A DNA stretch of 64,000 nt from Cohnella algarum (GTDB taxonomy: Bacteria > Bacillota > Bacilli > Paenibacillales > Paenibacillaceae): assembly GCF_016937515.1 (NCBI RefSeq), contig NZ_JAFHKM010000002.1, forward strand, positions 434,001-498,000, in the 5' to 3' direction. The translations under genes were made by a program, and so were the position numbers. Below are positions 6,056 through 14,959 of the stretch, piece by piece. A model generated the notes under the pieces. It did not search any database. It was not told the DNA's origin and saw only the letters and a program-made list of their open reading frames with translations. How positions within the stretch are numbered: position 1 is the stretch's first letter; each line of letters begins with the position of its first letter.

Positions 6056-8245
6056 CTAACCGTCCAGCGGTCCTTTCATCGTCAAGCTGACCCTCCCCTT
6101 TTTCAGGTCGACGCCGAGCACCCAGACGGTGACCGTATCGCCTACGGCGACAACCTCGGTCGGGTGCTTGACGAAGCGGTTGCTGATCTGGGAAATATGG
6201 ACGAGCCCGTCGTTTTTGATGCCGATATCGACGAACGCCCCGAAATCGACGACGTTCCGCACCGTTCCCTGCAGCTGCATGCCCGGCCGCAAATCCTCGA
6301 TGTCGAGAACGTCGGTGTGGAAGATCGGCGGCGGCAGCTCGTCCCGCGGGTCCCGCCCCGGCCGCAGCAGGCTGTCCACGATGTCTTTCAGCGTCGGCGC
6401 CCCGACTTCGAGGCGCCGCGCCATATCCGCCAGATCGAGCCGCTGCAGCTTGGCGCGCAGTTCCTCCGAGCCGATCGCGGACGGCGGGGATTCCATCATC
6501 GCAAGCAGCCGGTCCACGACGGGATACGACTCGGGGTGGATCGGCGTCCGGTCGAGCGGGTTGGCGCCGTCCATGATTCGCAGAAAGCCGACGCACTGCT
6601 CATACGTTTTGGCGCCCAGGCGCGGCACTTTCTGAAGCTCGGCGCGGTTTGCGAACTTGCCCTTCTCTTCCCGAACCTTGACGATGTTTTTGGCGAGAGT
6701 CGCGTTGATGCCGGACACGTAGGCGAGCAGCGACGGCGAAGCCGTGTTGACGTCCACGCCCACGTGGTTGACCGCGGATTCGACGACGCTGCCGAGACTT
6801 TGCTCCAGCCGCTTCTGCGTCACGTCGTGCTGGTACTGGCCGACGCCGATCGCCTTCGGCTCGATCTTGACCAGCTCGGCGAGCGGATCCTGCAGCCTGC
6901 GGGCGATCGAGACGGCGCTTCTCTCCGCCACGTCGAGATCCGGGAATTCGTCCTGCGCGAGCTTGGACGCCGAGTACACGCTCGCCCCCGCCTCGCTGAC
7001 GATCAAGTATTGCAGCCCCTGCTCCGGCATCCCCTTCATGACCGAAACGACGAATTGCTCCGTCTCCCGCGAGGCGGTCCCGTTTCCGATGACGATCAAG
7101 TTCACCCCGTATTGCTTGATCAGCCTGCGGAACAGCGCCTCGGCCTCCGCCTTCTTGTTGTGGGGAGGCGTCGGGTACGCCACCGCGACTTCCAGCAGCT
7201 TGCCCGTATCGTCGACGACCGCGAGCTTGCAGCCCGTCCGGTATGCGGGGTCGACGCCCAGGACGACCCGCCCTTTGACCGGCGCCTGGAGCAGCAGATT
7301 GCGCAGATTTTCGGAAAAGATGCCGATCGCGTGCTCTTCCGCCTTTTCCGTCAGCTCGCCGCGCAGCTCCCGCTCGATGGAAGGCGCGACGAGCCGCTTG
7401 TAGGCGTCTTCCGCGGCCGCGGCCAGATAGTCCCGGGAGACGGACGGCCCCCGCACGACGCGGCGCTCCAGCTCCGCCACGACGCGCTCGGCGGGCACCT
7501 CGACGGAAATGGCCAGCACCGACTCGCGCTCTCCGCGATTCATCGCGAGCACGCGGTGCGGCGGCAGCCGCTTGACCGGCTCCGAATATCGATAGTACAT
7601 CTCGTATACCGATTCCGCCTCCGCGTCCTTGGCCTTGCTGTGCAGCACCCCGTGGTCCCAGGTGAACCGGCGCACCCATTTGCGGATGTCCGCGTCGTCG
7701 GCGATGCCTTCGGCGATAATGTCCATCGCGCCCTGAAGCGCTTCCTCCGGGGTCGCGACGCCCTTCTCTTCATCGACGTAGCGGGCCGCTTCCGCCTTCG
7801 CGTCGCCCTGCCGGTGCTGCGCAAGCAGCCATTGGGCCAGCGGCTCCAGCCCGCGCTCCTTGGCGACGCTGGCCCGCGTCTTGCGCTTTTGCCGGTACGG
7901 CCGGTACAAATCCTCGATCTCCTGCAGCTTGACCGCTTTTGCGATCGCGGCTTGCAGCTCCGGCGTAAGCTTTCCCTGCTCGTCGATCAGCCGAAGCACC
8001 TCGCCCTTGCGTTCCTCGAGCTGCTTCAAATACGCCCTGCGCTCCTCGACCGCCCGCAGCTGGTTTTCATCCAGCTCGCCGGTCATTTCCTTGCGGTAAC
8101 GGGCGATAAACGGAATCGTGTTGCCTTCGTCCAGCAATCCCGCCACCGTCCGCACCTGAGCCGGCTTCAACCCGAGCTCTCCGGCGATCAGGGCGATCAT
8201 TCGCTCCTCCGCGCCTTTTTCCGGACTTTTCGTCAGTTCGCTCAT
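6056..8245 (-). CDS. tex: Tex family S1 RNA-binding transcription accessory protein
   Basis: A 729-residue Tex protein. The order is an N-terminal helical Tex domain, a YqgF-like RNase-H fold containing VVLGVDPAYRTGCKLAVVD, helix-hairpin-helix segments (NTASPSLLAYVSGINATLAK and following), and a C-terminal S1 domain (LQGTVRNVVDFGAFVDIGIK). Tex binds RNA/DNA and affects transcription and stress responses; its precise bacterial role is unsettled. The ATG at 8245 is preferred to an upstream in-frame start because AAGGAGG lies before it. It is transcribed alone, with terminators on both sides. Confidence 0.95.
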   Translation of the reverse strand: MSELTKSPEKGAEERMIALIAGELGLKPAQVRTVAGLLDEGNTIPFIARYRKEMTGELDENQLRAVEERRAYLKQLEERKGEVLRLIDEQGKLTPELQAAIAKAVKLQEIEDLYRPYRQKRKTRASVAKERGLEPLAQWLLAQHRQGDAKAEAARYVDEEKGVATPEEALQGAMDIIAEGIADDADIRKWVRRFTWDHGVLHSKAKDAEAESVYEMYYRYSEPVKRLPPHRVLAMNRGERESVLAISVEVPAERVVAELERRVVRGPSVSRDYLAAAAEDAYKRLVAPSIERELRGELTEKAEEHAIGIFSENLRNLLLQAPVKGRVVLGVDPAYRTGCKLAVVDDTGKLLEVAVAYPTPPHNKKAEAEALFRRLIKQYGVNLIVIGNGTASRETEQFVVSVMKGMPEQGLQYLIVSEAGASVYSASKLAQDEFPDLDVAERSAVSIARRLQDPLAELVKIEPKAIGVGQYQHDVTQKRLEQSLGSVVESAVNHVGVDVNTASPSLLAYVSGINATLAKNIVKVREEKGKFANRAELQKVPRLGAKTYEQCVGFLRIMDGANPLDRTPIHPESYPVVDRLLAMMESPPSAIGSEELRAKLQRLDLADMARRLEVGAPTLKDIVDSLLRPGRDPRDELPPPIFHTDVLDIEDLRPGMQLQGTVRNVVDFGAFVDIGIKNDGLVHISQISNRFVKHPTEVVAVGDTVTVWVLGVDLKKGRVSLTMKGPLDG

Positions 8246-8273
8246 CTCCAAACAGGCCTCCTTGAAAAATACG

Positions 8274-8302
8274 AAAAACAAGCGCTTCCGGCCGGAAGCG
8301 CC
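8274..8302 (-). terminator. Terminator downstream of the TetR gene
   Basis: GCGCTTCCGGCCGGAAGCGC (8282-8301) is a perfect 20-base palindrome followed on the minus strand by TTGTTTTTCG. Confidence 0.8.
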
Positions 8303-8312
8303 TGCGTCATCG

Positions 8313-8921
8313 TCATCGTTGCGTATCCCCGTCTCCGTTAAAATGAAGTCCGCCCAACACGTAGTCGGTCAAATGATCGACAAGCTCCTGGGCCGACTGC
8401 GGGGCTTCGGTCATCAGCGGCTGGAAATAGTCGCTCTTTTTGTGAAACAGAATCGTGCCGAGAACGGACAGAAACGCATGGTCAAGCGAACGGAACCGAA
8501 AAACCCCGCACCGCCGCCCTTCCTCCAGCAAATCACGCAGCTTGCCCCAAATCGGGAACATATGCTTCCGAACGAGTTCCCTTCGCGGCGTGCCGAGCGA
8601 AATCTCCTGCTGGACGATGAGCATAAGCTCCGGTTCTCGGTAGCGGAAATGGGTCACCTGCTCGATGATGAAGCATATTCCTTCCACCGGATGAAACGAC
8701 CGGTTCAGGCTCTCCAAAATCAATTCCTTCGGCAAAAAAAACTCGAAGATCGCTTCGAAAATTTTCTCTTTGCCGCCAAAGTAATACGAAATCAAGGCAA
8801 CGTTCGCTCCGGCCTCCTCGGCGACTTGCCGGGTTGTCGTCCGGTCGAAGCCCTGCTGCGCGAACAGCTTCTTGGCAGCAAGCAGCAAACGCAGCTTTAC
8901 GTCCTGTTCCGCCGAATCCAT
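8313..8921 (-). CDS. TetR/AcrR-family transcriptional regulator
   Basis: A 202-residue TetR regulator. The N-terminal helix-turn-helix spans about residues 8-55 (LLAAKKLFAQQGFDRTTTRQ, then ANVALISYYFGGKEKIFEAI), followed by a helical ligand-binding domain with a CFIIEQ...RYREPELMLIVQQE segment typical of the CecR/YttP-like group. GGGAGGGA precedes the ATG at 8921. It lies upstream of, and is oriented like, an ABC-2-type membrane protein gene whose promoter holds a tandem 13-bp repeat, a likely target. The inducer is unknown. Confidence 0.9.
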   Translation of the reverse strand: MDSAEQDVKLRLLLAAKKLFAQQGFDRTTTRQVAEEAGANVALISYYFGGKEKIFEAIFEFFLPKELILESLNRSFHPVEGICFIIEQVTHFRYREPELMLIVQQEISLGTPRRELVRKHMFPIWGKLRDLLEEGRRCGVFRFRSLDHAFLSVLGTILFHKKSDYFQPLMTEAPQSAQELVDHLTDYVLGGLHFNGDGDTQR

Positions 8922-8996
8922 GAGTCCCTCCCGCTTCGATCAGGATTAAACTCTATTATGAACCAGAGCATGTGCGGGAATCAAGCGCTCCCGAAA

Positions 8997-10145
8997 TTAC
9001 GAGCGCGGCGCGACCGGAGCTTGGGCGGGGATCCGCCCCTTCTTGAGCGCGACGGCCCCGGCGCCGACGCCGGCCCCGATCGCGGCGATCAGCAGCAGAA
9101 TGCCGATCGCCCGACCGGCTCCCGCGCCTCCGAACAGCACGTCCATGCCGCTTTCCACCGCATAGGTCGCCGGCAAAAATTTGCCCAGCTCCACATAGAA
9201 GTCGCCCAGCAGCTCTCTCGGCACCATCGCTCCGGACGAGACGAGCTGAATCGACAGAAGCAGGATGTTGAACAGCATGCCCGCCGGTCCGAACAAAAGC
9301 AGGAACATTTGGGTAACGAACAAAAACGACAGCAAAATGACGAACAGCAGCCCCCATAACGCGAAGAATCCTTGCTCCGCCTGGCCGCCGAGCGACAGGA
9401 TAAGCGCCGCCCCGACCAGCGACACGACGATCGCGGCCGCGAGGTTCAACAGGGAGCGGGCGCCGAAACGCCGCCAGCGTCCGGCGGAAGCGGCCAACGC
9501 CATCGACGACTGCTCCAGGTTCATGCTCATGATCATCGAGCCGACAAAGGACGCCAGCACCATCATCATCGGCACCATCTGGTTGTTCATGCCCGCAACC
9601 GGATTGACCGACCGGACGTTTCCGACGACCCGCTCGGCCAAAGCGCCGGATGCCGCCGAAGCTTGCTCGGCCGGCTGCCGCGCCTGCAAAAGCATTTGCT
9701 CCACGCCTTTCCCGACGGCCGCCTTGTTCGCTTGGGCCGTCACCTGCGCGGAAATCGAAGTCATCATGCTTTTGATCAGGGCGGGATTGGATTCGTTGAC
9801 CACGTATTCGATTTCCGCCTGCCGGTCCGCTGCCGCCGCGTCGGCGGAAAACGTCGCCGGGATACGGACGATCATTTGCAGCTCGCGCTTGTCCAGGCGA
9901 TCCATCGCCGCGTCCATGCTTTCGAGCAGTTCGGTCTGAACCGGCAACCCGGCCCGCAATTGCGAAACGGCGTCTCCCATTAACGCGTCTTCGTTGACGA
10001 TGCCGACATGCAGCCGGTCCATCCGGTCGGTTACGCCTTCGTATCCCGTCATCCAGACGATCGAAAAAATCAACTGAAACATAAGGGCGGTCGCGATGCC
10101 AACCCACGTTGTCGGCCGTTTCATAAATAGCTTTATCGTTTTCAT
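8997..10145 (-). CDS. YhgE/Pip-DUF3533-like ABC-2-type membrane protein
   Basis: A 382-residue membrane protein with one N-terminal helix (about 15-35), a large extracytoplasmic region (about 40-210) and five or so C-terminal helices. This is the layout of the YhgE/Pip and ABC-2 permease-like proteins often controlled by TetR repressors. Its substrate cannot be told, and no ATPase gene is adjacent. The ATG at 10145 (MKTIKLFMKRPTTW) is chosen because GGAGGAGA lies directly before it. It is transcribed from the promoter at 10198-10227 and followed by the tetR gene only in the sense that both lie on the minus strand, tetR 75 bases downstream. Confidence 0.75.
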   Translation of the reverse strand: MKTIKLFMKRPTTWVGIATALMFQLIFSIVWMTGYEGVTDRMDRLHVGIVNEDALMGDAVSQLRAGLPVQTELLESMDAAMDRLDKRELQMIVRIPATFSADAAAADRQAEIEYVVNESNPALIKSMMTSISAQVTAQANKAAVGKGVEQMLLQARQPAEQASAASGALAERVVGNVRSVNPVAGMNNQMVPMMMVLASFVGSMIMSMNLEQSSMALAASAGRWRRFGARSLLNLAAAIVVSLVGAALILSLGGQAEQGFFALWGLLFVILLSFLFVTQMFLLLFGPAGMLFNILLLSIQLVSSGAMVPRELLGDFYVELGKFLPATYAVESGMDVLFGGAGAGRAIGILLLIAAIGAGVGAGAVALKKGRIPAQAPVAPRS

Positions 10146-10171
10146 TTCTCCTCCACCTGTCTCTCTAGTTC

Positions 10172-10227
10172 TAATCACTTGTTTTAATCGCTTGTTTAAC
10201 ATACGGCACAAACAGCCCGCCTGTCAA
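10172..10227 (-). promoter_or_regulatory. Promoter with tandem 13-bp operator repeats
   Basis: On the minus strand TTGACA (10227-10222) and TATGTT (10203-10198) are 18 bases apart. Directly downstream two adjacent copies of a 13-bp word (TAATCACTTGTTT at 10172-10184 and TAATCGCTTGTTT at 10185-10197, plus-strand reading) cover the likely transcription start. The position fits a repressor site, most plausibly for the TetR protein at 8313-8921. Confidence 0.65.
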
Positions 10228-10238
10228 CCTTTGCCGTG

Positions 10239-10276
10239 AAAAAACAAGGCGATAACCGCTTTCTCCGGTTGCCGCC
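10239..10276 (-). terminator. Terminator downstream of mazF
   Basis: Minus-strand arms GGCGGCAACCG and CGGTTATCGCC (10276-10266 and 10258-10248) pair at 9 of 11 positions and are followed by TTGTTTTTTC. Confidence 0.75.
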
Positions 10277-10280
10277 TGGT

Positions 10281-10631
10281 TTAAAAATCGATCAGTCCGA
10301 CGCTGATTTGCAGGGCGTCGTCCACTTTGCGCATCATTTCTTCGTCCAAGTGCGTAATTTTATCGGTGAGCCGCTGCTTGTCGATCGTGCGGATCTGCTC
10401 AAGCAGAACGACGGAATCCCGTTCCATACCGTGCAATTTCGAATCGATCTCGACATGCGTCGGGAGCTTCGCCTTCTGGATTTGGGCCGTGATGGCCGCT
10501 ACGATTACGGTCGGACTGAAACGGTTGCCGATATCGTTCTGAATGACGAGCACGGGGCGCACGCCGCCCTGCTCCGAACCGACAACCGGAGACAAATCCG
10601 CATAGAATACATCCCCGCGCTTGACGATCAA
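10281..10631 (-). CDS. mazF: MazF/NdoA (EndoA) mRNA endoribonuclease toxin
   Basis: A 116-residue PemK/MazF-fold toxin very close in pattern to B. subtilis Endo[21 protein letters not shown], then [12 protein letters not shown] with the conserved Arg, and [14 protein letters not shown] near the end. The family cleaves single-stranded mRNA (UACAU in B. subtilis). It starts 4 bases after the stop of the antitoxin gene, so the two are translationally coupled. The alr-mazE-mazF order is the standard Bacillus arrangement. Confidence 0.95.
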   Translation of the reverse strand: MIVKRGDVFYADLSPVVGSEQGGVRPVLVIQNDIGNRFSPTVIVAAITAQIQKAKLPTHVEIDSKLHGMERDSVVLLEQIRTIDKQRLTDKITHLDEEMMRKVDDALQISVGLIDF

Positions 10632-10635
10632 TGGG

Positions 10636-10917
10636 CTACACCCCGCTTACGAGACGTTCGAGCGTGCTTTCGGCGTCTTCTTCCGCTTGGAAAGCTTCCG
10701 ATGCTATGTTCAGGTTGATTTTGGCCATTTCCAGGTAACCGCGCTGCATGGAGTCGCGAATCAAACGTTTCTTCCGCTCCACCAGATATTGCTTCATCGC
10801 CTGCCGAATCACTTCGCTGCGGTTGGAATTTTCCTTTGCCACCACAAAGTCCACTTCTCTTAGAAGATGATCCGGCAAACTGATCATGATTCTCTTCGTA
10901 TTATGCGCATTGGCCAC
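10636..10917 (-). CDS. mazE: MazE/NdoAI antitoxin, ribbon-helix-helix protein
   Basis: A 93-residue antitoxin with an N-terminal ribbon-helix-helix fold ([20 protein letters not shown], then [14 protein letters not shown]) and a helical C-terminal tail that would wrap the toxin. It starts at GTG 10917, 8-9 bases after GGAGG; longer in-frame readings lack a ribosome site. It neutralises MazF and probably autoregulates the pair. An extended -10 box 90 bases upstream suggests its own promoter in addition to read-through from alr. Confidence 0.92.
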   Translation of the reverse strand: MANAHNTKRIMISLPDHLLREVDFVVAKENSNRSEVIRQAMKQYLVERKKRLIRDSMQRGYLEMAKINLNIASEAFQAEEDAESTLERLVSGV

Positions 10918-11003
10918 CGAACAAGCACCTCCAAAGATTTTCCAGCCCTCAATAATTTCCAGTATGTCGGTCCCAGGTAAGAAATATACGGGTCGAAGCC
11001 AAC

Positions 11004-11012
11004 ATTGTATCA
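11004..11012 (-). promoter_or_regulatory. Candidate extended -10 promoter for mazEF
   Basis: TGATACAAT on the minus strand (11012-11004) is an extended -10 motif about 90 bases before mazE. No good -35 box is present. Confidence 0.35.
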
Positions 11013-11074
11013 TTCGCTTTCCGGCGCGCTTTTCCTGCCGGCGAGGAGCATAAAACGAATATTTTGCTCCCGGG

Positions 11075-12253
11075 CTACGCCAGCGGGTTGACGACTTCCG
11101 CGATCCTTCCGCCGCGCACGTAGACGCGGGGAACGCGGGCGGCGATCATGCAAGTGATTTCATAGTTGATCGTGCCGAGCAGAGAGGCGACTTCTTCGGC
11201 CGTGATCGTCTCGCCGCCCTGCCGCCCGATGAGCACGACCTCTTCTCCCGGCTCGAACCCGGCCGATCCGTCCCGCGCGGCGTCGTCCAGCCGGATCATG
11301 CACTGATCCATGCAGATCGTGCCGAGCACCGGCACCCTTCTTCCGCGAAGCAGCGCCTCGGCTTTGCCCGACAGCATCCGGCTGTAGCCGTCCGCATACC
11401 CGATCGGCAGCGTTCCGATCGTTTCCGTGCCGGTCGTCACGTAGCGGGCCCCGTAGCTGATGCCTTCGCCGGCGGAAACGGTCTTCACGTGCACGAGCTG
11501 CGTTTTGAGCGTCATGACCGGTTCCAGCCGAACCCGCTCCTGCCGGACCTCCGCGCTCGGATACAAGCCGTACATGCCGATTCCGAGCCGCAGCATGCCT
11601 CCGATATGATCCGGCAAATCGATGCCGGCGGCGGTGTTGCCCGCGTGAATGATGCTCAGCGGCAGCCCGCTGCGCCGGACGTAATCGACGACGGTCGCGA
11701 ACCGTTCGGCTTGCATGAGCGAATGGGATTTGTCGCTCTCGTCCGCCTTCGCGAAGTGGGTGAACATGCCCTCGACTTCCAGCTGCGGAAGCGCGCACGC
11801 CCGCTCCAGGAAACGCTCGGCCGCCCGTCCCGGAAGCACGCCGAGACGCCCCATGCCGGAGTCGATCTTCACGTGCGCCTTCAGCTTGGGGCCTTGCGCC
11901 GGCAGCTTCTCGATCGCGGATAAGCTGTCGTCCCGATACAATGTAACCGTAATTCCTTGTTCCCTCGCAAGCGCGAGTCCTTCCGGCGGCGTATACCCGA
12001 GCACCAGCACCGGGGCCGTTATTCCCGCCCTTCGGAGCTGCAGCGCTTCGTCCAGAAAGGCGACGCCGAGATAATCCGCGCCCGCCGCCAGGGCTCCCCT
12101 GGCCGTCTCGACCGCTCCGTGTCCGTAGGCATTCGCCTTCACCGAGGCGAGCAGCCTTGTGCGGGACGGCAGCCGGCTTCGGAACGCCTTCACGTTATGC
12201 TCCAACGCATCCAAAGAAATTTCCGCCGCCGTCGGCCGAAAAAAAGTATCCAC
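11075..12253 (-). CDS. alr: Alanine racemase
   Basis: A 392-residue PLP enzyme of fold type III that converts L-alanine to D-alanine for peptidoglycan. The PLP lysine lies in SVKANAYGHG (Lys39), and the catalytic tyrosine of the partner subunit in GISYGARY (Tyr267). The GTG at 12253 follows TAGGTGA by about ten bases. It sits between ydcC and mazEF on the same strand, as in Bacillus. Spore formers often carry a second, spore-associated racemase; this one has the housekeeping context. Confidence 0.95.
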   Translation of the reverse strand: MDTFFRPTAAEISLDALEHNVKAFRSRLPSRTRLLASVKANAYGHGAVETARGALAAGADYLGVAFLDEALQLRRAGITAPVLVLGYTPPEGLALAREQGITVTLYRDDSLSAIEKLPAQGPKLKAHVKIDSGMGRLGVLPGRAAERFLERACALPQLEVEGMFTHFAKADESDKSHSLMQAERFATVVDYVRRSGLPLSIIHAGNTAAGIDLPDHIGGMLRLGIGMYGLYPSAEVRQERVRLEPVMTLKTQLVHVKTVSAGEGISYGARYVTTGTETIGTLPIGYADGYSRMLSGKAEALLRGRRVPVLGTICMDQCMIRLDDAARDGSAGFEPGEEVVLIGRQGGETITAEEVASLLGTINYEITCMIAARVPRVYVRGGRIAEVVNPLA

Positions 12254-12395
12254 GAAAGCCCGTCACCTACTTTATTCTGTCAAAGCCAGCTTTAAACCTA
12301 ATAAAGTAATGTTACCGGGAGACCGCAGTACTGTCAACGAATGAACGGCTTCCAACGTTTACCTGGTGCCGATCCCGGAGGGCCGGCGGATACGC

Positions 12396-12425
12396 GAAGA
12401 GCCGGACGCGTTATGCCGGCTCTTC
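12396..12425. terminator. Hairpin between ydcC and alr
   Basis: GAAGAGCCGG (12396-12405) pairs with CCGGCTCTTC (12416-12425). The T-rich tail is on the plus-strand side, so as a terminator for ydcC (minus) it would be weak. It may act as an attenuating or processing hairpin before alr. Confidence 0.45.
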
Positions 12426-12432
12426 GTTTTCC

Positions 12433-13605
12433 TTATTTTCCCGACGAATCGACCATCGATTGCGCGATTTGGACCATGTTTTCTTCCGGAAGATCCGCCG
12501 TCGTCAGCCGGTAATCCATTCCGTCGTATGTCCATGTCAGCGTCTTCGTGTCGCCCGTCGTCAGATGCCCCATCGTAAAGCCCATATCGAGCGCGATGCC
12601 TTCGCTCGTCGTCGCGGCCGTCTCTTTCGCTACCGTCTCCATGATGGTAAAATCGTAAGTTCCGGTATAGCGGAGCACGACGCCGATGCTTCCGTCCGCG
12701 AGATCGACCTCGAAGACGTCCTTCTGCTCCACGCCCTCGGGCAAATAGTCCGGATCCGGCTCGACCGTCACCGGAGCCTCCTCGGGAAGGCCCGCTCCCG
12801 GCTCCCCGGCCGTCTCTTCGCCGCCCTCGATCGCCCCGCCGGTCGGCTCGTCGGGCGCCGTGCCCGGCTCCGCCGACGGTTCGCCTTCCGCGCCTTGGCC
12901 GTCGTCAGCCCCGTTTACGGCGTCGCCGTCTTCTTGCGCTCCCGTTTCGCCGCCAGGCTGACCGGCGTTCGGCGCCGCCATATTTTGCTGCATATCGAAT
13001 GCGGAGCTTTCGAATTTTTTGCCGAACGTGAAGCTGTCGAACTTCACTTCGACCATCAAATTGGCGTTCGTATCCGTCACTTCCACATGGCGCGGGGCGT
13101 AATCGGATTTGGACAGCCAAATTTTTTGCCGCGCGAACGAGCCGTTGTTATAGTTGCTCGCCATGACGTCGAACACGTAGGCGTCTTTGTCGGACGCGAA
13201 CTGCCGCGAATTGTCGAGAACGATGCTCTGAACGAGCGTCTGGTACAAGTAGACCTGGCCTTGATTTTCCGGCCAGTCGCTCTGGAACCGGTAGCTTTTG
13301 TTCAGGCTCGGCGTCAGCACGAATACGCCATCGTCGTTGCGGAGCACGATTTGGGTAATGTCCTTTTTGGCGTTGGTCAGCGCGATGCGATAGTAGGACG
13401 GCTTCTGGTACCAAACTTCGACCTTGTACTCCTGCGGCTGCTGGCCGGTATGCAAAATCATGGTGCCGCTTCCTTCGTAGCTTTCCATTTTTCCGATGAC
13501 CTTGTCCAAATCCTTTACGACCGTGTCCGCGTTTTTGCTCCCGCAAGCGGCCAGCAATCCGGCCAACAGAGCAACGACGACGATCAACGGGATCCGACGA
13601 CGCAT
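12433..13605 (-). CDS. ydcC: YdcC-like LolA-fold lipoprotein
   Basis: A 390-residue lipoprotein with lipobox LLAAC after a short hydrophobic signal (residues 7-21 from the ATG). It has a LolA/GerS-like N-terminal domain, a low-complexity Gly/Glu/Pro-rich linker (about residues 220-290) and a DUF4367-like C-terminal domain (ADGSIGVVLRYTGTYDFTIM, ending in a short strand-helix segment). Relatives are B. subtilis YdcC and the GerS/GerP-type sporulation lipoproteins; a role at the membrane during sporulation or germination is inferred. The position directly upstream of alr matches ydcC-alr in Bacillus. The ATG at 13605 has GGGG 8 bases before it. Confidence 0.82.
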   Translation of the reverse strand: MRRRIPLIVVVALLAGLLAACGSKNADTVVKDLDKVIGKMESYEGSGTMILHTGQQPQEYKVEVWYQKPSYYRIALTNAKKDITQIVLRNDDGVFVLTPSLNKSYRFQSDWPENQGQVYLYQTLVQSIVLDNSRQFASDKDAYVFDVMASNYNNGSFARQKIWLSKSDYAPRHVEVTDTNANLMVEVKFDSFTFGKKFESSAFDMQQNMAAPNAGQPGGETGAQEDGDAVNGADDGQGAEGEPSAEPGTAPDEPTGGAIEGGEETAGEPGAGLPEEAPVTVEPDPDYLPEGVEQKDVFEVDLADGSIGVVLRYTGTYDFTIMETVAKETAATTSEGIALDMGFTMGHLTTGDTKTLTWTYDGMDYRLTTADLPEENMVQIAQSMVDSSGK

Positions 13606-13738
13606 GCAATCCACCCCTCTGCACAGTTGGTTAATCCATGGTTCATTCTTATGAGGGGACTTGACCTAATATGCAGACGAGTTCCGGCTTGTTCGAAAGA
13701 CGAGCTTGCAGCCGGGAACCGCGGATCCCGCCGAATCG

Positions 13739-14764
13739 TTACGAAGGCCGGACCGTCTCGCCCTGGACGGGACGGAGGCCGTCCTCCCAGCGAACCCGCA
13801 GCGCTTTGCCGGCAAACAGGTCCGGGCCGTCCGATAGTTGAAAATGCAAATGCGGCTCGGTCGAATTGCCGGAATTGCCGCCGAGGCCGATCGTTTCTCC
13901 TTTGGTCACGGCATCGCCGACCTTCACCGTCGCGGATCCTTTTTTCAAATGCGCCAAATAGCTGTATTCCCCGTTTCCGTGATCGATGACGACCATATTG
14001 CCGGCGGGCTGGTCTTCGTTCACGGTCCCGACCGGCTCGTTGTCCGCGATATCGTTCACGACTTGAACGACCGTGCCGTCCCGGGGCGCGACGATTTCCC
14101 GTCCGAACGCGTAATAGCTTTCGTTGCGCGCCGGATCGCCTTCGTACGAAAACCCGTCCTTGACCCGGATGAGATCGTACGCGTAGCGCTGGCTTTCGAA
14201 CTCGTAGTGGTAATTCAGCAGGACGTTGTCGCCGCCCCAAAACACGAACCAGTCCTCTTTGACCGGCAACCCGTATTCGAGCTTCGTTTCCGCCTTGTCG
14301 GTTTCCGGGAAGGTTTTGGCGTCGAGGAGCCTTAAACCCGAAATGCGGCCTTCCCCGTCCATAATGACGGTAAGCCCCCTGTCGCCGTCCCTCTCTTTCC
14401 AGGCCGCGTATTGGCTGCCGTTAAGCTTCAGGACGGACTGCGGCTCCCATTCGCCAAGTCCCTCGCTGAACCCCTGCACCGTCTCGCTGAAGTCGGAAAG
14501 CGAAATCTCCTTTTGAAAGTCCTCGGTAAATTGCCCGTAAACGTTCGCGTAGTCCCCGTCCAGCAGCGCTTGTCCGATTTGTTCGGCTTCGTAGCGCGTC
14601 GCGGGGGGCGCCTCCGTCCCGGACGAGGGGGAGGCCTGTTCCGGGGAAGCGCTTGCCTCCTGCGTTCCTTCGGCCTTGGTTCCCGCCGGTTCCTCTCCTC
14701 CTCCGCCGCCGCACCCCGTCAAGACGACCATCGCCAGCACCAATGCCAAACCTTGCACTCTCAT
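13739..14764 (-). CDS. M23-family peptidase lipoprotein
   Basis: A 341-residue secreted lipoprotein (lipobox LTGC). A Ser/Glu/Pro-rich linker comes first, then a DUF3887-like domain (about 60-160: EQIGQALLDGDYANVYGQFT), then a C-terminal M23 (LytM-type) domain. The M23 signature includes the second motif HLHF and the conserved GNMVVIDHGNGEYSYLAHLK strand pair. The first-motif histidine of active enzymes (HxxxD) reads YHYEFE...AYDLI here, so activity on peptidoglycan is likely but should be checked. It diverges from the two-component system at 14960. Confidence 0.85.
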   Translation of the reverse strand: MRVQGLALVLAMVVLTGCGGGGGEEPAGTKAEGTQEASASPEQASPSSGTEAPPATRYEAEQIGQALLDGDYANVYGQFTEDFQKEISLSDFSETVQGFSEGLGEWEPQSVLKLNGSQYAAWKERDGDRGLTVIMDGEGRISGLRLLDAKTFPETDKAETKLEYGLPVKEDWFVFWGGDNVLLNYHYEFESQRYAYDLIRVKDGFSYEGDPARNESYYAFGREIVAPRDGTVVQVVNDIADNEPVGTVNEDQPAGNMVVIDHGNGEYSYLAHLKKGSATVKVGDAVTKGETIGLGGNSGNSTEPHLHFQLSDGPDLFAGKALRVRWEDGLRPVQGETVRPS

Positions 14765-14959
14765 CTCTCTCCACGCCTTTCCTTCGTTTGGTCTCTTTCA
14801 TCTTAACGAACGAATATTGCGGAAAAACAAACCGAGCCTTATATTTGGCTTAATTCGCTTCCCGAAAATTAAGGTTCCGTTAAGATTCGCTTCGCTTATC
14901 CGGAAAGGCGGCAATGGTACAATAGAGGGAACATCGGATGAAAAAGGAGCTTTCCAAAC

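Noticed and set aside
5978..8341. Very long open frame (787 codons) on the plus strand
   Set aside because: It is antisense to tex, whose motifs are unambiguous; the translation is Arg/Gln/His/Asp-rich without any recognisable domain, a typical GC-rich shadow.
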